Positions 8,843 through 16,903 of a DNA stretch of 64,000 nucleotides are shown in pieces. This DNA is from DASQEH01 sp038239485 (GTDB lineage: Bacteria > Actinomycetota > Actinomycetes > Propionibacteriales > Nocardioidaceae), in contig JBBSET010000007.1 of assembly GCA_038239485.1 (NCBI GenBank), positions 1 through 64,000 of the forward strand, written 5' to 3'. Every line of letters starts with the position of its first letter. Position 1 is the stretch's first letter. The notes below the pieces were generated by a model. The model did no database searches. It was not told the origin of the DNA and saw only the letters and a list, made by a program, of their open reading frames with translations. The translations under genes were made by a program, and so were the position numbers.

Positions 8843-9307
8843 GTGACGACTTCGCAGGAACAGAGCTTCTATGACGCGGTCGGCGGTCATGAGACGTTCG
8901 TCCGCATCGTCAAGGTGTTCTACGAAGGTGTCGCGGCGGATCCGCTGCTCCGGGCGATCTACCCCGAGGACGATCTCGGCCCGGCGGAGGTTCGGTTCCG
9001 GATGTTCCTCGAGCAGTACTGGGGCGGGCCGACGACATACTCCGACACCCGTGGGCACCCTCGGCTAGGACAGCGCCACGGTCCCTTCGCGGTCACACCG
9101 GCGGCACGTGACCGCTGGCTCGCCCACATGCTCGCGGCTCTCGGTGAGGCCGGCATGTCGCCTGAGCACACTCAGCAGTTCTGGGAGTACGTCGTCCGTG
9201 CCGCCCACTTCCTGGTCAACTCACCCGACGAGGCCGGGCCGGACGAGTCCACGTCTGAGAACGACCTGCCCGGCGCCGAGCGGAACCTGCTCGACCCGAC
9301 CGGCTGA
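8843..9307 (+). CDS. glbO: Group II truncated haemoglobin (GlbO-like)
   Basis: This 154-residue protein has the trHbII pattern: FYDAVGGHETF at the start, FYEGVAADPLLRAIYPEDDL, FLEQYWGGPTTYS, and GHPRLGQRHGPFAV with the proximal His F8, then RDRWLAHM with Trp G8. Such globins bind oxygen or NO and are linked to redox and respiratory functions. Compared with the roughly 128-residue mycobacterial protein it has an acidic C-terminal extension of about 20 residues. Its place just downstream of the pepN region matches the mycobacterial gene order. The start is a GTG with a weak ribosome binding site. Confidence 0.93.
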   Translation: MTTSQEQSFYDAVGGHETFVRIVKVFYEGVAADPLLRAIYPEDDLGPAEVRFRMFLEQYWGGPTTYSDTRGHPRLGQRHGPFAVTPAARDRWLAHMLAALGEAGMSPEHTQQFWEYVVRAAHFLVNSPDEAGPDESTSENDLPGAERNLLDPTG

Positions 9308-9313
9308 GGAGCT

Positions 9314-9736
9314 TCAGTCAGCGAAGCGGCCCAGCACGACGCGCTCGATCTCGTTCAGCCGCCTAGGCCGACCGGTGACCAGGTCGACCGGCGCAAGTAC
9401 CGTCGAGGCACGACCATAGAGCAGCCGTCGCCCGGCACCGTCGTCCTCGTCGGCGATCTCGTAGCTGATCGTGAACGACGCCGCGCTCATCTTCGACACC
9501 CACATCTCGATCGGGTACGGGTCCTGCCGGAACAGCATGGCGCGCCGGTAGTCGATCTCGGCCCGAACGACGAGAACCCCGTCAGCCAGGCCCTCTGCGC
9601 CGCGGGCGGGCGCATGGACGAACAGCATGTCGACCCTGGCCTCCTGCAGGTACTCGAGCCAGGTGACGTTGTTGGCGTGCGCGTAGGCGTCGAGGTCGGA
9701 CCAGCGCGGCTTGAGCATGAACACGTGTCGAGGCAC
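9314..9736 (-). CDS. Acyl-CoA thioesterase, 4HBT hot-dog family
   Basis: The 140-residue protein has the 4-hydroxybenzoyl-CoA thioesterase pattern: RWSDLDAYAHANNVTWLEYLQEARV. The Asp in a D-x-x-x-H-x-N context is the catalytic element, followed by VVRAEIDYRRAML. These enzymes hydrolyse acyl-CoA thioesters; chain length and substrate are not predictable here. It converges on glbO with only 6 bases between stops and no clear terminator. The divergent thiolase starts 89 bases from its start codon. Confidence 0.88.
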   Translation of the reverse strand: MPRHVFMLKPRWSDLDAYAHANNVTWLEYLQEARVDMLFVHAPARGAEGLADGVLVVRAEIDYRRAMLFRQDPYPIEMWVSKMSAASFTISYEIADEDDGAGRRLLYGRASTVLAPVDLVTGRPRRLNEIERVVLGRFAD

Positions 9737-9825
9737 AGCTCATCTTGACAGCAGATGCTACGGCTCGGCAGCCCTCCCCGCGCGGCCAGTAGGCTCCGAA
9801 GCAGACCTATATATGGGAGGCAGAC

Positions 9826-11046
9826 ATGCCGGAAGCCGTCATCGTGGCGACAGCGCGCTCACCCATCGGACGGGCCGTCAAGGGCTCGCTGAAAGACCTC
9901 AGGCCGGACGACCTCGCGGCGACCATGGTGGCCGCCGCGCTCGCCAAGGTCCCCGAGCTCGACCCGAACGACATCGACGACTTCATGCTCGGCTGCGGAC
10001 TGCCCGGTGGCGAGCAGGGATTCAACATGGCCCGCGTCGTCGCGATCCTGCTCGGCTACGACGGACTGCCCGCGACGACGGTCACCCGCTACTGCGCCTC
10101 GAGCGTCCAGACATCGCGGATGGCCTTCCATGCCATCAGGGCCGGCGAGGGCGACGTCTTCATCTCCGGCGGGGTCGAGATCGTGTCCCGATTCGCCAAG
10201 GGCAGCTCGGACTCCCATCCCGACACGCAGAACCCGCTCTTCGAGGCCGCCAAGGAGCGGTCCGACCAGCGCGCCCATTCGGCCGCGCCCGACTGGCACG
10301 ACCCCCGCAGCGACGGTGCCGTCCCGGACATCTACGTCGCCATGGGACAGACTGCCGAGAACCTGGCGCAGTGTCGCGGGATCTCGAGGCAGGAGCTCGA
10401 CGAGTTCGGGGTTCGGAGCCAGAACCTGGCAGAGAAGGCCCTCGCCGACGGGTTCTGGCAGCGTGAGATCGAGCCGGTGACGCTACCCGACGGCACCGTG
10501 GTGAGCGCGGACGACGGACCGAGGGCCGGCGTCACGTACGAGGCGATCTCCCAGCTCAAGCCGGTGTTTCGTCCCACAGGGATGGTCACGGCTGGGAACT
10601 GCTGCGCGCTGAACGACGGCGCGGCGGCAGTGGTCATCATGAGTGACACCAGGGCGGCCGAGCTGGGAGTCACGCCACTGGCCCGCATCGTCGCCACCGG
10701 TGTCAGCGCGCTCTCGCCTGAGATCATGGGTCTCGGCCCGGTCGATGCGTCGCGGCAGGCGCTGGCCCGGGCCGGCATGACGATCGACGACATCGACCTG
10801 GTGGAGATCAACGAGGCCTTCGCCGCCCAGGTGGTCCCGTCCTACCACGATCTGGATATCGACCTCGACAAGCTCAATGTCAACGGCGGCGCCATCGCCG
10901 TAGGTCACCCGTTCGGCATGACGGGTGCGCGGCTGCAGGCGACTATGGTCAACTCGCTCGACTTCCACGACAAGTCGACCGGGCTCATCACGATGTGCGT
11001 CGGCGGCGGGCAGGGCATGGCCATGATCGTCGAACGGATGGGCTGA
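9826..11046 (+). CDS. Acetyl-CoA C-acyltransferase (thiolase)
   Basis: This 406-residue thiolase carries the three family signatures: the acyl-enzyme Cys in RYCASSVQT, then NEAFAAQ, GGAIAVGHPFGMTGAR with the catalytic His, and CVGGGQGMA with the general-base Cys. It cleaves 3-ketoacyl-CoA in beta-oxidation or condenses acetyl-CoA. The usual SSG after the active Cys reads ASS here, within family variation. Start ATG 9826 has a good GGAGG five bases upstream. No beta-oxidation partner is adjacent; the MarR gene 63 bases downstream may regulate it or itself. Confidence 0.93.
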   Translation: MPEAVIVATARSPIGRAVKGSLKDLRPDDLAATMVAAALAKVPELDPNDIDDFMLGCGLPGGEQGFNMARVVAILLGYDGLPATTVTRYCASSVQTSRMAFHAIRAGEGDVFISGGVEIVSRFAKGSSDSHPDTQNPLFEAAKERSDQRAHSAAPDWHDPRSDGAVPDIYVAMGQTAENLAQCRGISRQELDEFGVRSQNLAEKALADGFWQREIEPVTLPDGTVVSADDGPRAGVTYEAISQLKPVFRPTGMVTAGNCCALNDGAAAVVIMSDTRAAELGVTPLARIVATGVSALSPEIMGLGPVDASRQALARAGMTIDDIDLVEINEAFAAQVVPSYHDLDIDLDKLNVNGGAIAVGHPFGMTGARLQATMVNSLDFHDKSTGLITMCVGGGQGMAMIVERMG

Positions 11047-11065
11047 CCGCGCGCAACCCGAACGT

Positions 11066-11100
11066 CGCAAAAAGTTGAAAACTAAACTAACTATCGGTAG
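11066..11100. promoter_or_regulatory. AT-rich promoter/operator candidate before the MarR gene
   Basis: A short AT-rich patch interrupts very GC-rich DNA directly upstream of the MarR gene. It contains AGTTGAAAACT (an AGTT/AACT inverted repeat with a 3-base centre) and then a repeated ACTAA/ACTAA. MarR proteins bind short AT-rich palindromes overlapping their own promoters, so this is a plausible autoregulatory site. The gene's ATG lies only about 10 bases beyond it, giving a very short leader. Confidence 0.4.
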
Positions 11101-11109
11101 CCTGAGAGA

Positions 11110-11598
11110 ATGTCAACCGACTGGCTAACGAGCGACCAGCAGCGAGCCTGGAGATCGTACCTGCTGGGCACCACTCTCCTGATGGACCACCTGGACCGTG
11201 ACCTCAGGGAGCGACACGACGTCTCGATGCCAGAGTACGAGATCCTGGTCCGGCTGTCAGAGGCCGACGACCACGCACTACGTATGGCCGAGCTGGCCCA
11301 CGCGGTCAAGAACTCCCGGAGCAGGATCACCCACACGGTGGCGCGGATGGAGCGGGCGGGCCTGGTGCAACGCCGCCAGTGTCCCTCGGACGGACGTGGC
11401 GTCATCGCCTGCCTGACCGACGCCGGCTACGACACGCTCGAAACAGCGGCGCCCGACCACGTCGCCGCGGTCCGAGCGGGCCTGATCGACGTGGTCGCGC
11501 CAGAGGATCTCCAGGCCCTGGGCCGCGCGTTCGCCGCGGTGGCGGCCACCCTCGAGACCGGTGAGCCGGATCCGGTGCTGTCGCCCCGGTCAGTCTGA
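11110..11598 (+). CDS. MarR-family transcriptional regulator
   Basis: The 162-residue protein has a winged-helix MarR fold. A dimerisation helix lies around residues 15-45; the DNA-binding part reads LRMAELAHAVKNSRSRITHTVARMERAGLVQRR and is followed by the wing (PSDGRGVIACLTDAG). Such regulators repress their own gene or nearby transport and catabolic genes and are released by small phenolic or lipophilic ligands. Its ligand is unknown. The upstream thiolase is the closest co-directional gene; the AT-rich patch before it is the likely operator. Confidence 0.9.
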   Translation: MSTDWLTSDQQRAWRSYLLGTTLLMDHLDRDLRERHDVSMPEYEILVRLSEADDHALRMAELAHAVKNSRSRITHTVARMERAGLVQRRQCPSDGRGVIACLTDAGYDTLETAAPDHVAAVRAGLIDVVAPEDLQALGRAFAAVAATLETGEPDPVLSPRSV

Positions 11599-11611
11599 CC
11601 GCTGGGCCGCC

Positions 11612-11636
11612 TGAGCGCAGTCGCGCCGAGCGCTCA
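11612..11636. terminator. Bidirectional terminator-like hairpin between MarR and ettA
   Basis: TGAGCGC and GCGCTCA form a perfect 7-bp stem around an 11-base loop, placed in the 52-base gap between two convergent genes. There is no run of T on either side, as is common in actinomycetes. Confidence 0.5.
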
Positions 11637-11650
11637 CCCGGGGCGAACGA

Positions 11651-13333
11651 TCAGTCACGCGTCAGCCTGCGGTATGTCATGGCGTGCGGCCGCGCCGCCT
11701 CGGCGCCGAGCCGCTCGACCTTGTTGGCCTCGTAGTCGGCGAAGTTGCCCTCGAACCAGAACCAGCGCGCCGGGTCGTCCGCGTCGCCCTCCCAGGCGAG
11801 GATGTGCGTCGCCACCCGGTCGAGGAACCAGCGATCGTGCGAGATGACCACCCCGCACCCTGGGAAGTCGAGCAGCGCGTCCTCGAGTGACTGCAGCGTC
11901 TCCACGTCGAGGTCGTTGGTCGGCTCGTCGAGCAGCAGCAGGTTCCCGCCCATCTTGAGCGTGAGAGCGAGGTTGAGGCGGTTGCGCTCGCCACCGCTGA
12001 GCACGCCGGCAGGCTTCTGCTGGTCCGGACCCTTGAAGCCGAACGAGGCGATGTACGCCCGGCTCGGGATCTCGAAGTTCGCCACCTTGATGTGGTCGAG
12101 ACCGTCGGAGACGACCTCCCAGACGTTCTTCTTGGGATCGATGCCGCTTCGTCCCTGGTCGACGTACGAGATCTTCACCGTGTTGCCGACTCTCAGCTCG
12201 CCGGAGTCCGGAGTCTCCTCGGCGTTGACCATCCGGAACAGGGTGGTCTTGCCGACGCCGTTCGGGCCGACGACGCCGACCATGCCGGCGCGCGGAAGTG
12301 TGAACGACTGGTTGCGTATCAGCGTCCGGTCGCCGAACCCCTTCGTCAGAGAGCGGGCCTCGAGCACGAGATCACCCAGTCGCGGCCCGGCGGGGATGTT
12401 GATCTCCTGCAGGTCCACCTTGCGGCCACGCTCGGCCTCAGCAGCCATCTCCTCGTAGCGGGCGAGACGGGACTTCGACTTGGCCTGCCGCGCCTTCGGG
12501 TTGGAACGAACCCATTCGAGCTCTCTCTCGAGGATCCGCTGCCGCTTGGCGTCCTTGCGGCCCTCGACGACGAGTCGGTCGCGCTTGCTCTGGAGGTACG
12601 TCGAGTAGTTGCCCTCGTACGGGTGGGCCTTGCCACGGTCCAGCTCGAGGATCCACTCGGCCACATTGTCGAGGAAGTACCGGTCGTGGGTGATCGCGAG
12701 AACGGCGCCCGCGTACTTCTGCAGGTGCTGCTCGAGCCAGGCCACGCTCTCGGCGTCGAGGTGGTTCGTCGGCTCGTCCAGCAGCAACAGGTCCGGCTGC
12801 TGCAGCAGCAGCTTGCACAGCGCGACCCGGCGGCGCTCGCCGCCGCTCAGCGTGTCGACGAGGACGTCCGGCGGAGGGCAGCGCAACGCGTCCATCGCCT
12901 GCTCGAGACGGGAGTCGAGGTCCCAGGCGTTGGCGTGGTCCAGGTCGGTCTGCAGATCCCCCATCTCGGGGAGCAGGGCGTCATAGTCCGCATCGGGGTC
13001 GGCCAGCTCGACGGAGATCTCGTTGAAACGGTCCAGCTTGGCCTTGATGTCGGCCACGGCCTCCTCGACATTCTCCAGCACCGTCTTGCCCTCGCTGAGG
13101 GGCGGCTCCTGAAGCAGGATCCCCACCGTGGCGCCCGGGTCGAGCAGCGCGTCACCGTTGGACGCGTGCTCGAGCCCGGCCATGATCTTGACGAGGGTCG
13201 ACTTTCCGGTCCCGTTCGGACCCACGACACCGATCTTTGCGCCGTGGAGGAACGAGAGGGTCACGTTGTCGAGGACCACCTTGTCCCCGAGCGCTTTGCG
13301 CACATTTCTGAGCGTGAAGACATAGTCGGCCAT
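11651..13333 (-). CDS. ettA: Energy-dependent translational throttle protein EttA (ABC-F ATPase)
   Basis: The 560-residue ABC-F protein has two ATPase halves: GPNGTGKST with LSGGERRRVAL, and GPNGVGKTT with LSGGERNRLNL, each followed by LLLDEPTNxLD. A charged linker between the halves (about residues 245-325, including VRSNPKARQAKSKSRLARYEE) is the P-site tRNA-interaction motif. No membrane segments are present. EttA binds the ribosomal E site and gates entry into elongation according to ADP/ATP. Start ATG 13333 (MADYVFTLRNVRK) matches the family; the open frame further upstream is low-complexity. The length is as expected. Confidence 0.96.
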   Translation of the reverse strand: MADYVFTLRNVRKALGDKVVLDNVTLSFLHGAKIGVVGPNGTGKSTLVKIMAGLEHASNGDALLDPGATVGILLQEPPLSEGKTVLENVEEAVADIKAKLDRFNEISVELADPDADYDALLPEMGDLQTDLDHANAWDLDSRLEQAMDALRCPPPDVLVDTLSGGERRRVALCKLLLQQPDLLLLDEPTNHLDAESVAWLEQHLQKYAGAVLAITHDRYFLDNVAEWILELDRGKAHPYEGNYSTYLQSKRDRLVVEGRKDAKRQRILERELEWVRSNPKARQAKSKSRLARYEEMAAEAERGRKVDLQEINIPAGPRLGDLVLEARSLTKGFGDRTLIRNQSFTLPRAGMVGVVGPNGVGKTTLFRMVNAEETPDSGELRVGNTVKISYVDQGRSGIDPKKNVWEVVSDGLDHIKVANFEIPSRAYIASFGFKGPDQQKPAGVLSGGERNRLNLALTLKMGGNLLLLDEPTNDLDVETLQSLEDALLDFPGCGVVISHDRWFLDRVATHILAWEGDADDPARWFWFEGNFADYEANKVERLGAEAARPHAMTYRRLTRD

Positions 13334-13413
13334 GACCACGAAGCGTACGGGCCCAGGGCGCCGCGGCCCAAGTCGCGGCCGGCACGTGCCGAGGCCCATT
13401 CCCCCCTTCTGGC

Positions 13414-15096
13414 TCAGCGTCCCATCGCAGCGTCGAGCCCCTCGCGGCACTGGACGTATGCCTTGAGCTCCACCCGCATCGGTTCCACCACGAGGTGCTC
13501 CGTCACCGCTGCGATGGCGGCGCGAAGTCTCGTGTCGGCACGCCCGGCACGTCGCCGGGCCGAGACCTGGGCAAGGGGTCGACAGGCAAGGGCCACGACG
13601 ACGCCGAGGACCAGCCCCCCGAGCAGCAGCAGTGTCGGGAGGGCGACCCGGCCGACGTCAACACGAGCCGGAGCCGCGAACTGCAGGTAGGAGGCCACCG
13701 CGAGGAGAGCGAGCCACAGCCCACCGGCCAGCGCCACGAGCAGCAGCAGCCACTGGAGCAGCTGGGCCCCCCGCCACCAGCCCGGGTCTGCCGATAGCCC
13801 CAGGTCCGTCTCGGCGATGGCGGCGTCCAGTCCCTGGGTGAGCTCGCCAACCCGCGACGTCGACGCAGATCGGATGGACGTCTCCCACGCCGGAGCCATC
13901 CCCGCGGTCACATCGTCCGACATCGTCCTGACAGCAGCATCGAGGCGGGCTCGCTGGACGCTCTCGGGCCGAGCCATCCGGGCCAGGATGGCTCGACGCC
14001 GGGCGGACCGGGCGGCTGGAGACTGACTGGGTTCGTCTACCGCCGTCGCCAGCCGCAAGCTCCGCAGAGGGTCCCGGCGCAGCCGCAAAAGCCAGGCGCT
14101 GACCGGCCATCCGGTCACCTGTCTGCCTCTGAGCGAGGTCGCCGACTCGACCGCGTCGACGATGACGGGCACTCCTGCCGCGTCCACCGCAGCCGTCAGC
14201 AGGCCGGATCCCATCTGGTCACCGATGGCGTCGGGCCGCGCGTGGCCGGTCTGTCCGTCCAACTGCTGGGCCGCGCTCACCACGTCGGCGCTGAGGCGCT
14301 CGCGCGCAAGCTTCTTCTTCGAGACCCGGTCGACCAAACCCTGCCGGAGCTCGGCGAGCCCGTCTCCGCGGGTCGCGGACGTACCCAGCAACGGCACACC
14401 TGAGAGGCCGTCGAGGGCGAGCAGCCGACCGAGATCGGCCATGCAGGCCTGCGCTCCGCCCGGCGGGATCTCGTCGACGTGGTTGAGGACCACCATCATC
14501 ACGTCGGCATGGGTCGACAGCGGCCGCAGGAACCTGTCGTGGATGGCGGCGTCGGCGTACTTCTGCGGATCCATCACCCAGACCAGCACGTCGGCCAGGG
14601 AAACCAGTCGCTCGACCTCGAGGTGGTGGGACACCTCGGTCGAGTCGTGGTCGGGCAGGTCGAGCAGGACGAGGCCGCGCAGTGCACGCTCCTCGCTGGT
14701 CTCGTCGAGCATGCCCATCCGGCTGATCTGGTGGCGCTTCGGGATTCCGAGCCAGTCCAGCAGCTCACCGGCGCCTTCCGGGCCCCAGGAGCAGGCCAGC
14801 GCCCAGGAGGTGGTGGGACGCTTGACTCCGACGGCAGCGAGGTCGAGCCCGCACAGGGCGTTGAACAGAGACGACTTCCCCGAGCCGGTCGCGCCGCCCA
14901 GGGCCACCACCGTGTGCTGGTCCGACAGGCGCAGCCGCGCGCTCGCCCGCTCGACGACCGCGGCCGCCTGGTCGACGGCCGTCGCGTCGAGACGACCGCG
15001 GGCCGCCTCGACCGCCTGGTCCAGGCCCGCCACCCGATCCACCACGTCGGAGGAGCGCCCGGTGACCCGGCGAAGCATGTCGACGACGGCGCTCAT
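13414..15096 (-). CDS. Dynamin-like membrane GTPase, second of a tandem pair
   Basis: This 560-residue protein has an N-terminal GTPase domain: P-loop GGATGSGKSSLFNAL, G3 LDLPDHDST and G4-type VLNHVDEIP. A helical stalk region follows, and two adjacent hydrophobic segments near residues 450-515 make a membrane paddle. The architecture is that of bacterial dynamin-like proteins; Streptomyces DynA/DynB form a comparable adjacent pair acting at division septa. The start overlaps the upstream GTPase stop as ATGA (15093-15096), implying translational coupling and co-assembly. Individual orthology is not established; YfjP-type GTPase annotation is the alternative. Confidence 0.8.
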   Translation of the reverse strand: MSAVVDMLRRVTGRSSDVVDRVAGLDQAVEAARGRLDATAVDQAAAVVERASARLRLSDQHTVVALGGATGSGKSSLFNALCGLDLAAVGVKRPTTSWALACSWGPEGAGELLDWLGIPKRHQISRMGMLDETSEERALRGLVLLDLPDHDSTEVSHHLEVERLVSLADVLVWVMDPQKYADAAIHDRFLRPLSTHADVMMVVLNHVDEIPPGGAQACMADLGRLLALDGLSGVPLLGTSATRGDGLAELRQGLVDRVSKKKLARERLSADVVSAAQQLDGQTGHARPDAIGDQMGSGLLTAAVDAAGVPVIVDAVESATSLRGRQVTGWPVSAWLLRLRRDPLRSLRLATAVDEPSQSPAARSARRRAILARMARPESVQRARLDAAVRTMSDDVTAGMAPAWETSIRSASTSRVGELTQGLDAAIAETDLGLSADPGWWRGAQLLQWLLLLVALAGGLWLALLAVASYLQFAAPARVDVGRVALPTLLLLGGLVLGVVVALACRPLAQVSARRRAGRADTRLRAAIAAVTEHLVVEPMRVELKAYVQCREGLDAAMGR

Positions 15097-16817
15097 CCCT
15101 GGCCGGCCTGCCATCGAGTGGTCTCGACCTCGCGGGACAGCTCGACGATCCGCTGCGCCCCCGCCGCCGGGGATGCGCTGACGTCGAGAAGATCGAGGAA
15201 GCGCTGGCGCTCGGGACCCAGCAGGTCGTCCTCCACGCGCCGAGTGAGGTCGCGGCGAGCCTGGAGAACCAGCCGTCGCACCGCCTGGTCCCCGAACACG
15301 GCCTCCAGCAGCCGCTGACCGACCAGCGCGGTGCCGCCCGCGACCCCGACCTCAGCGCCGGTCAGGCCGGCTGTCTGCGAGAAGACCGCGATCATGAGCA
15401 CCACGCCGACGCCGTTGACGCCGTACGACAGGAACCGGGCGGTGGCCCGGCGGTCACGGCCCTCGGTGCGGACGAGGTCGAGCACACCTGCCTGCCACTC
15501 ACGCACGGTCTGCTCGGTCCTGGCCCGGAAGTCACGGGAGGCGCGGGAGATGTCGTCGCCCGCCACACCCAGCAGTGCCGCCCCGGCAGGAAGCGAGCGC
15601 CAGGCCAGCGCCGAGAGCTCTGCGGCGGACTCCGCGTACTCGATGATGAGCGTCTCGAGACCGGACTCGACCGCCTTGGTCAGCTGCTGGGCCGGTTGCG
15701 GCGGCTGGCTGCGCCGGGCGCTCGCGATTCGGTCTCGCACCCGGCTGACCTTGTCCTCGAGGCTGCGCATGAACTCGCCGGTCCCCACGAACTCCTGCCA
15801 CCGCGCGAGCACCTCGCCTTTGAGGAGGGTGCCGTCCTGCGTGGCCTCGTCCAGCGCTGCCATGGCCTCCGCGTAGCGCTTGACCACGTCGGTGCGGAGC
15901 TGGTCAGCGAGCTGCTCCTGCGTACGCAACGCAGCGGCGACGACGCGAGCCCGATGGCCCAGCACGGCGAGCGCACCGTCGAGTGTCTTGCGGACGACGG
16001 CGGTACGGGCCGACGAGTCGGCGGCCAGGGTGTCGAGCCACTCACGGATCGGCGCAACCGCGTCCGCAGGCAGCAGCCCGTGCGCGTCGACGGCCGATTC
16101 GGGCACAGTGAACAGCGGGGCGTCCCCGAGACCGCCGGCCGTGAGCATGCGAGCCAGGTGGCTACTGACCTCGCGGACCGCCTTCGGTGTGGTGCGGTCG
16201 AGGACGATGGCGACAGCGGTGCTGCGCTCGGCGGCGGCTTTCAGGAAGTCCCACGGCACCTGGTCGGCGTACCGCGACGCCGATGTCACGAACAGCCAGA
16301 GGTCGGCGGCAGCCAGGAGCTGGCCGGCGAGCTCACGGTTGCGCTCCTCGACCGAGTCGACGTCGGGAGCGTCGAGGACCGCGACACCGGCCGGCAGGAG
16401 GTTGGTCGCCACCAGCTGCAGAGCGCTCTGGTCGTTGGTGGCCTGGTCGGTCCGGACCAGCTCGGGGAGCAGCCGGTCCGGGCCGAACCAGCGCGCGTCG
16501 TCGGGGTGGTGCACCAGCACCGGCGACCGGGTCGTCGGACGGAGCACGCCGGGTGTGGTGACCTTGGTGCCGACCAGGCTGTTCACCAGGGTCGACTTGC
16601 CGGCGCCCGTCGAGCCCCCGACGACAGCGAGCAGGGGGGCTTCGATCTGCACCAGCCGCGGCACGATGTAGTCGTCCAGCTGCTGGATCACCGCGGTCCG
16701 CTCTGCCCGGGCGCGAGCCACGTCCCCAGCCTCGAAGCGCAGCGGCTGCTCGTCGAGAGCCGTCCTGAGGCGCACCAGGATCCCAATCAGGTCGGCGGAA
16801 GCTGCGACGTCAACCAT
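15093..16817 (-). CDS. Dynamin-like membrane GTPase, first of a tandem pair
   Basis: The 574-residue protein has a P-loop VVGGSTGAGKSTLVNSL, a switch region with LRPTTRSPVLVHH and a G3-like LDAPDVDSVEERN. The G4 equivalent is the degenerate VLDRTTPKA. A long helical region follows, with a hydrophobic pair around residues 455-505 (VNGVGVVLMIAVF) as putative membrane insertion. ATG 16817 is preferred because GGGAG lies 5 bases upstream. It is translationally coupled to the second GTPase. Bacterial dynamins remodel membranes during division or stress; the tandem arrangement suggests a hetero-oligomer. Confidence 0.8.
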   Translation of the reverse strand: MVDVAASADLIGILVRLRTALDEQPLRFEAGDVARARAERTAVIQQLDDYIVPRLVQIEAPLLAVVGGSTGAGKSTLVNSLVGTKVTTPGVLRPTTRSPVLVHHPDDARWFGPDRLLPELVRTDQATNDQSALQLVATNLLPAGVAVLDAPDVDSVEERNRELAGQLLAAADLWLFVTSASRYADQVPWDFLKAAAERSTAVAIVLDRTTPKAVREVSSHLARMLTAGGLGDAPLFTVPESAVDAHGLLPADAVAPIREWLDTLAADSSARTAVVRKTLDGALAVLGHRARVVAAALRTQEQLADQLRTDVVKRYAEAMAALDEATQDGTLLKGEVLARWQEFVGTGEFMRSLEDKVSRVRDRIASARRSQPPQPAQQLTKAVESGLETLIIEYAESAAELSALAWRSLPAGAALLGVAGDDISRASRDFRARTEQTVREWQAGVLDLVRTEGRDRRATARFLSYGVNGVGVVLMIAVFSQTAGLTGAEVGVAGGTALVGQRLLEAVFGDQAVRRLVLQARRDLTRRVEDDLLGPERQRFLDLLDVSASPAAGAQRIVELSREVETTRWQAGQG

Positions 16818-16903
16818 GGTCACTCCCTTCCGCGCTGCCTCGTGCCGTTGCCGCCAGGTGCTGGCAGTGTAGGCGTCGAAACGGCGACCGGCTGAGGAAA
16901 CTG

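Noticed and set aside
14162..15318. Long plus-strand frames opposite the dynamin-like genes
   Set aside because: Ser/Arg/Thr-rich shadows of the GTPase genes without motif support.
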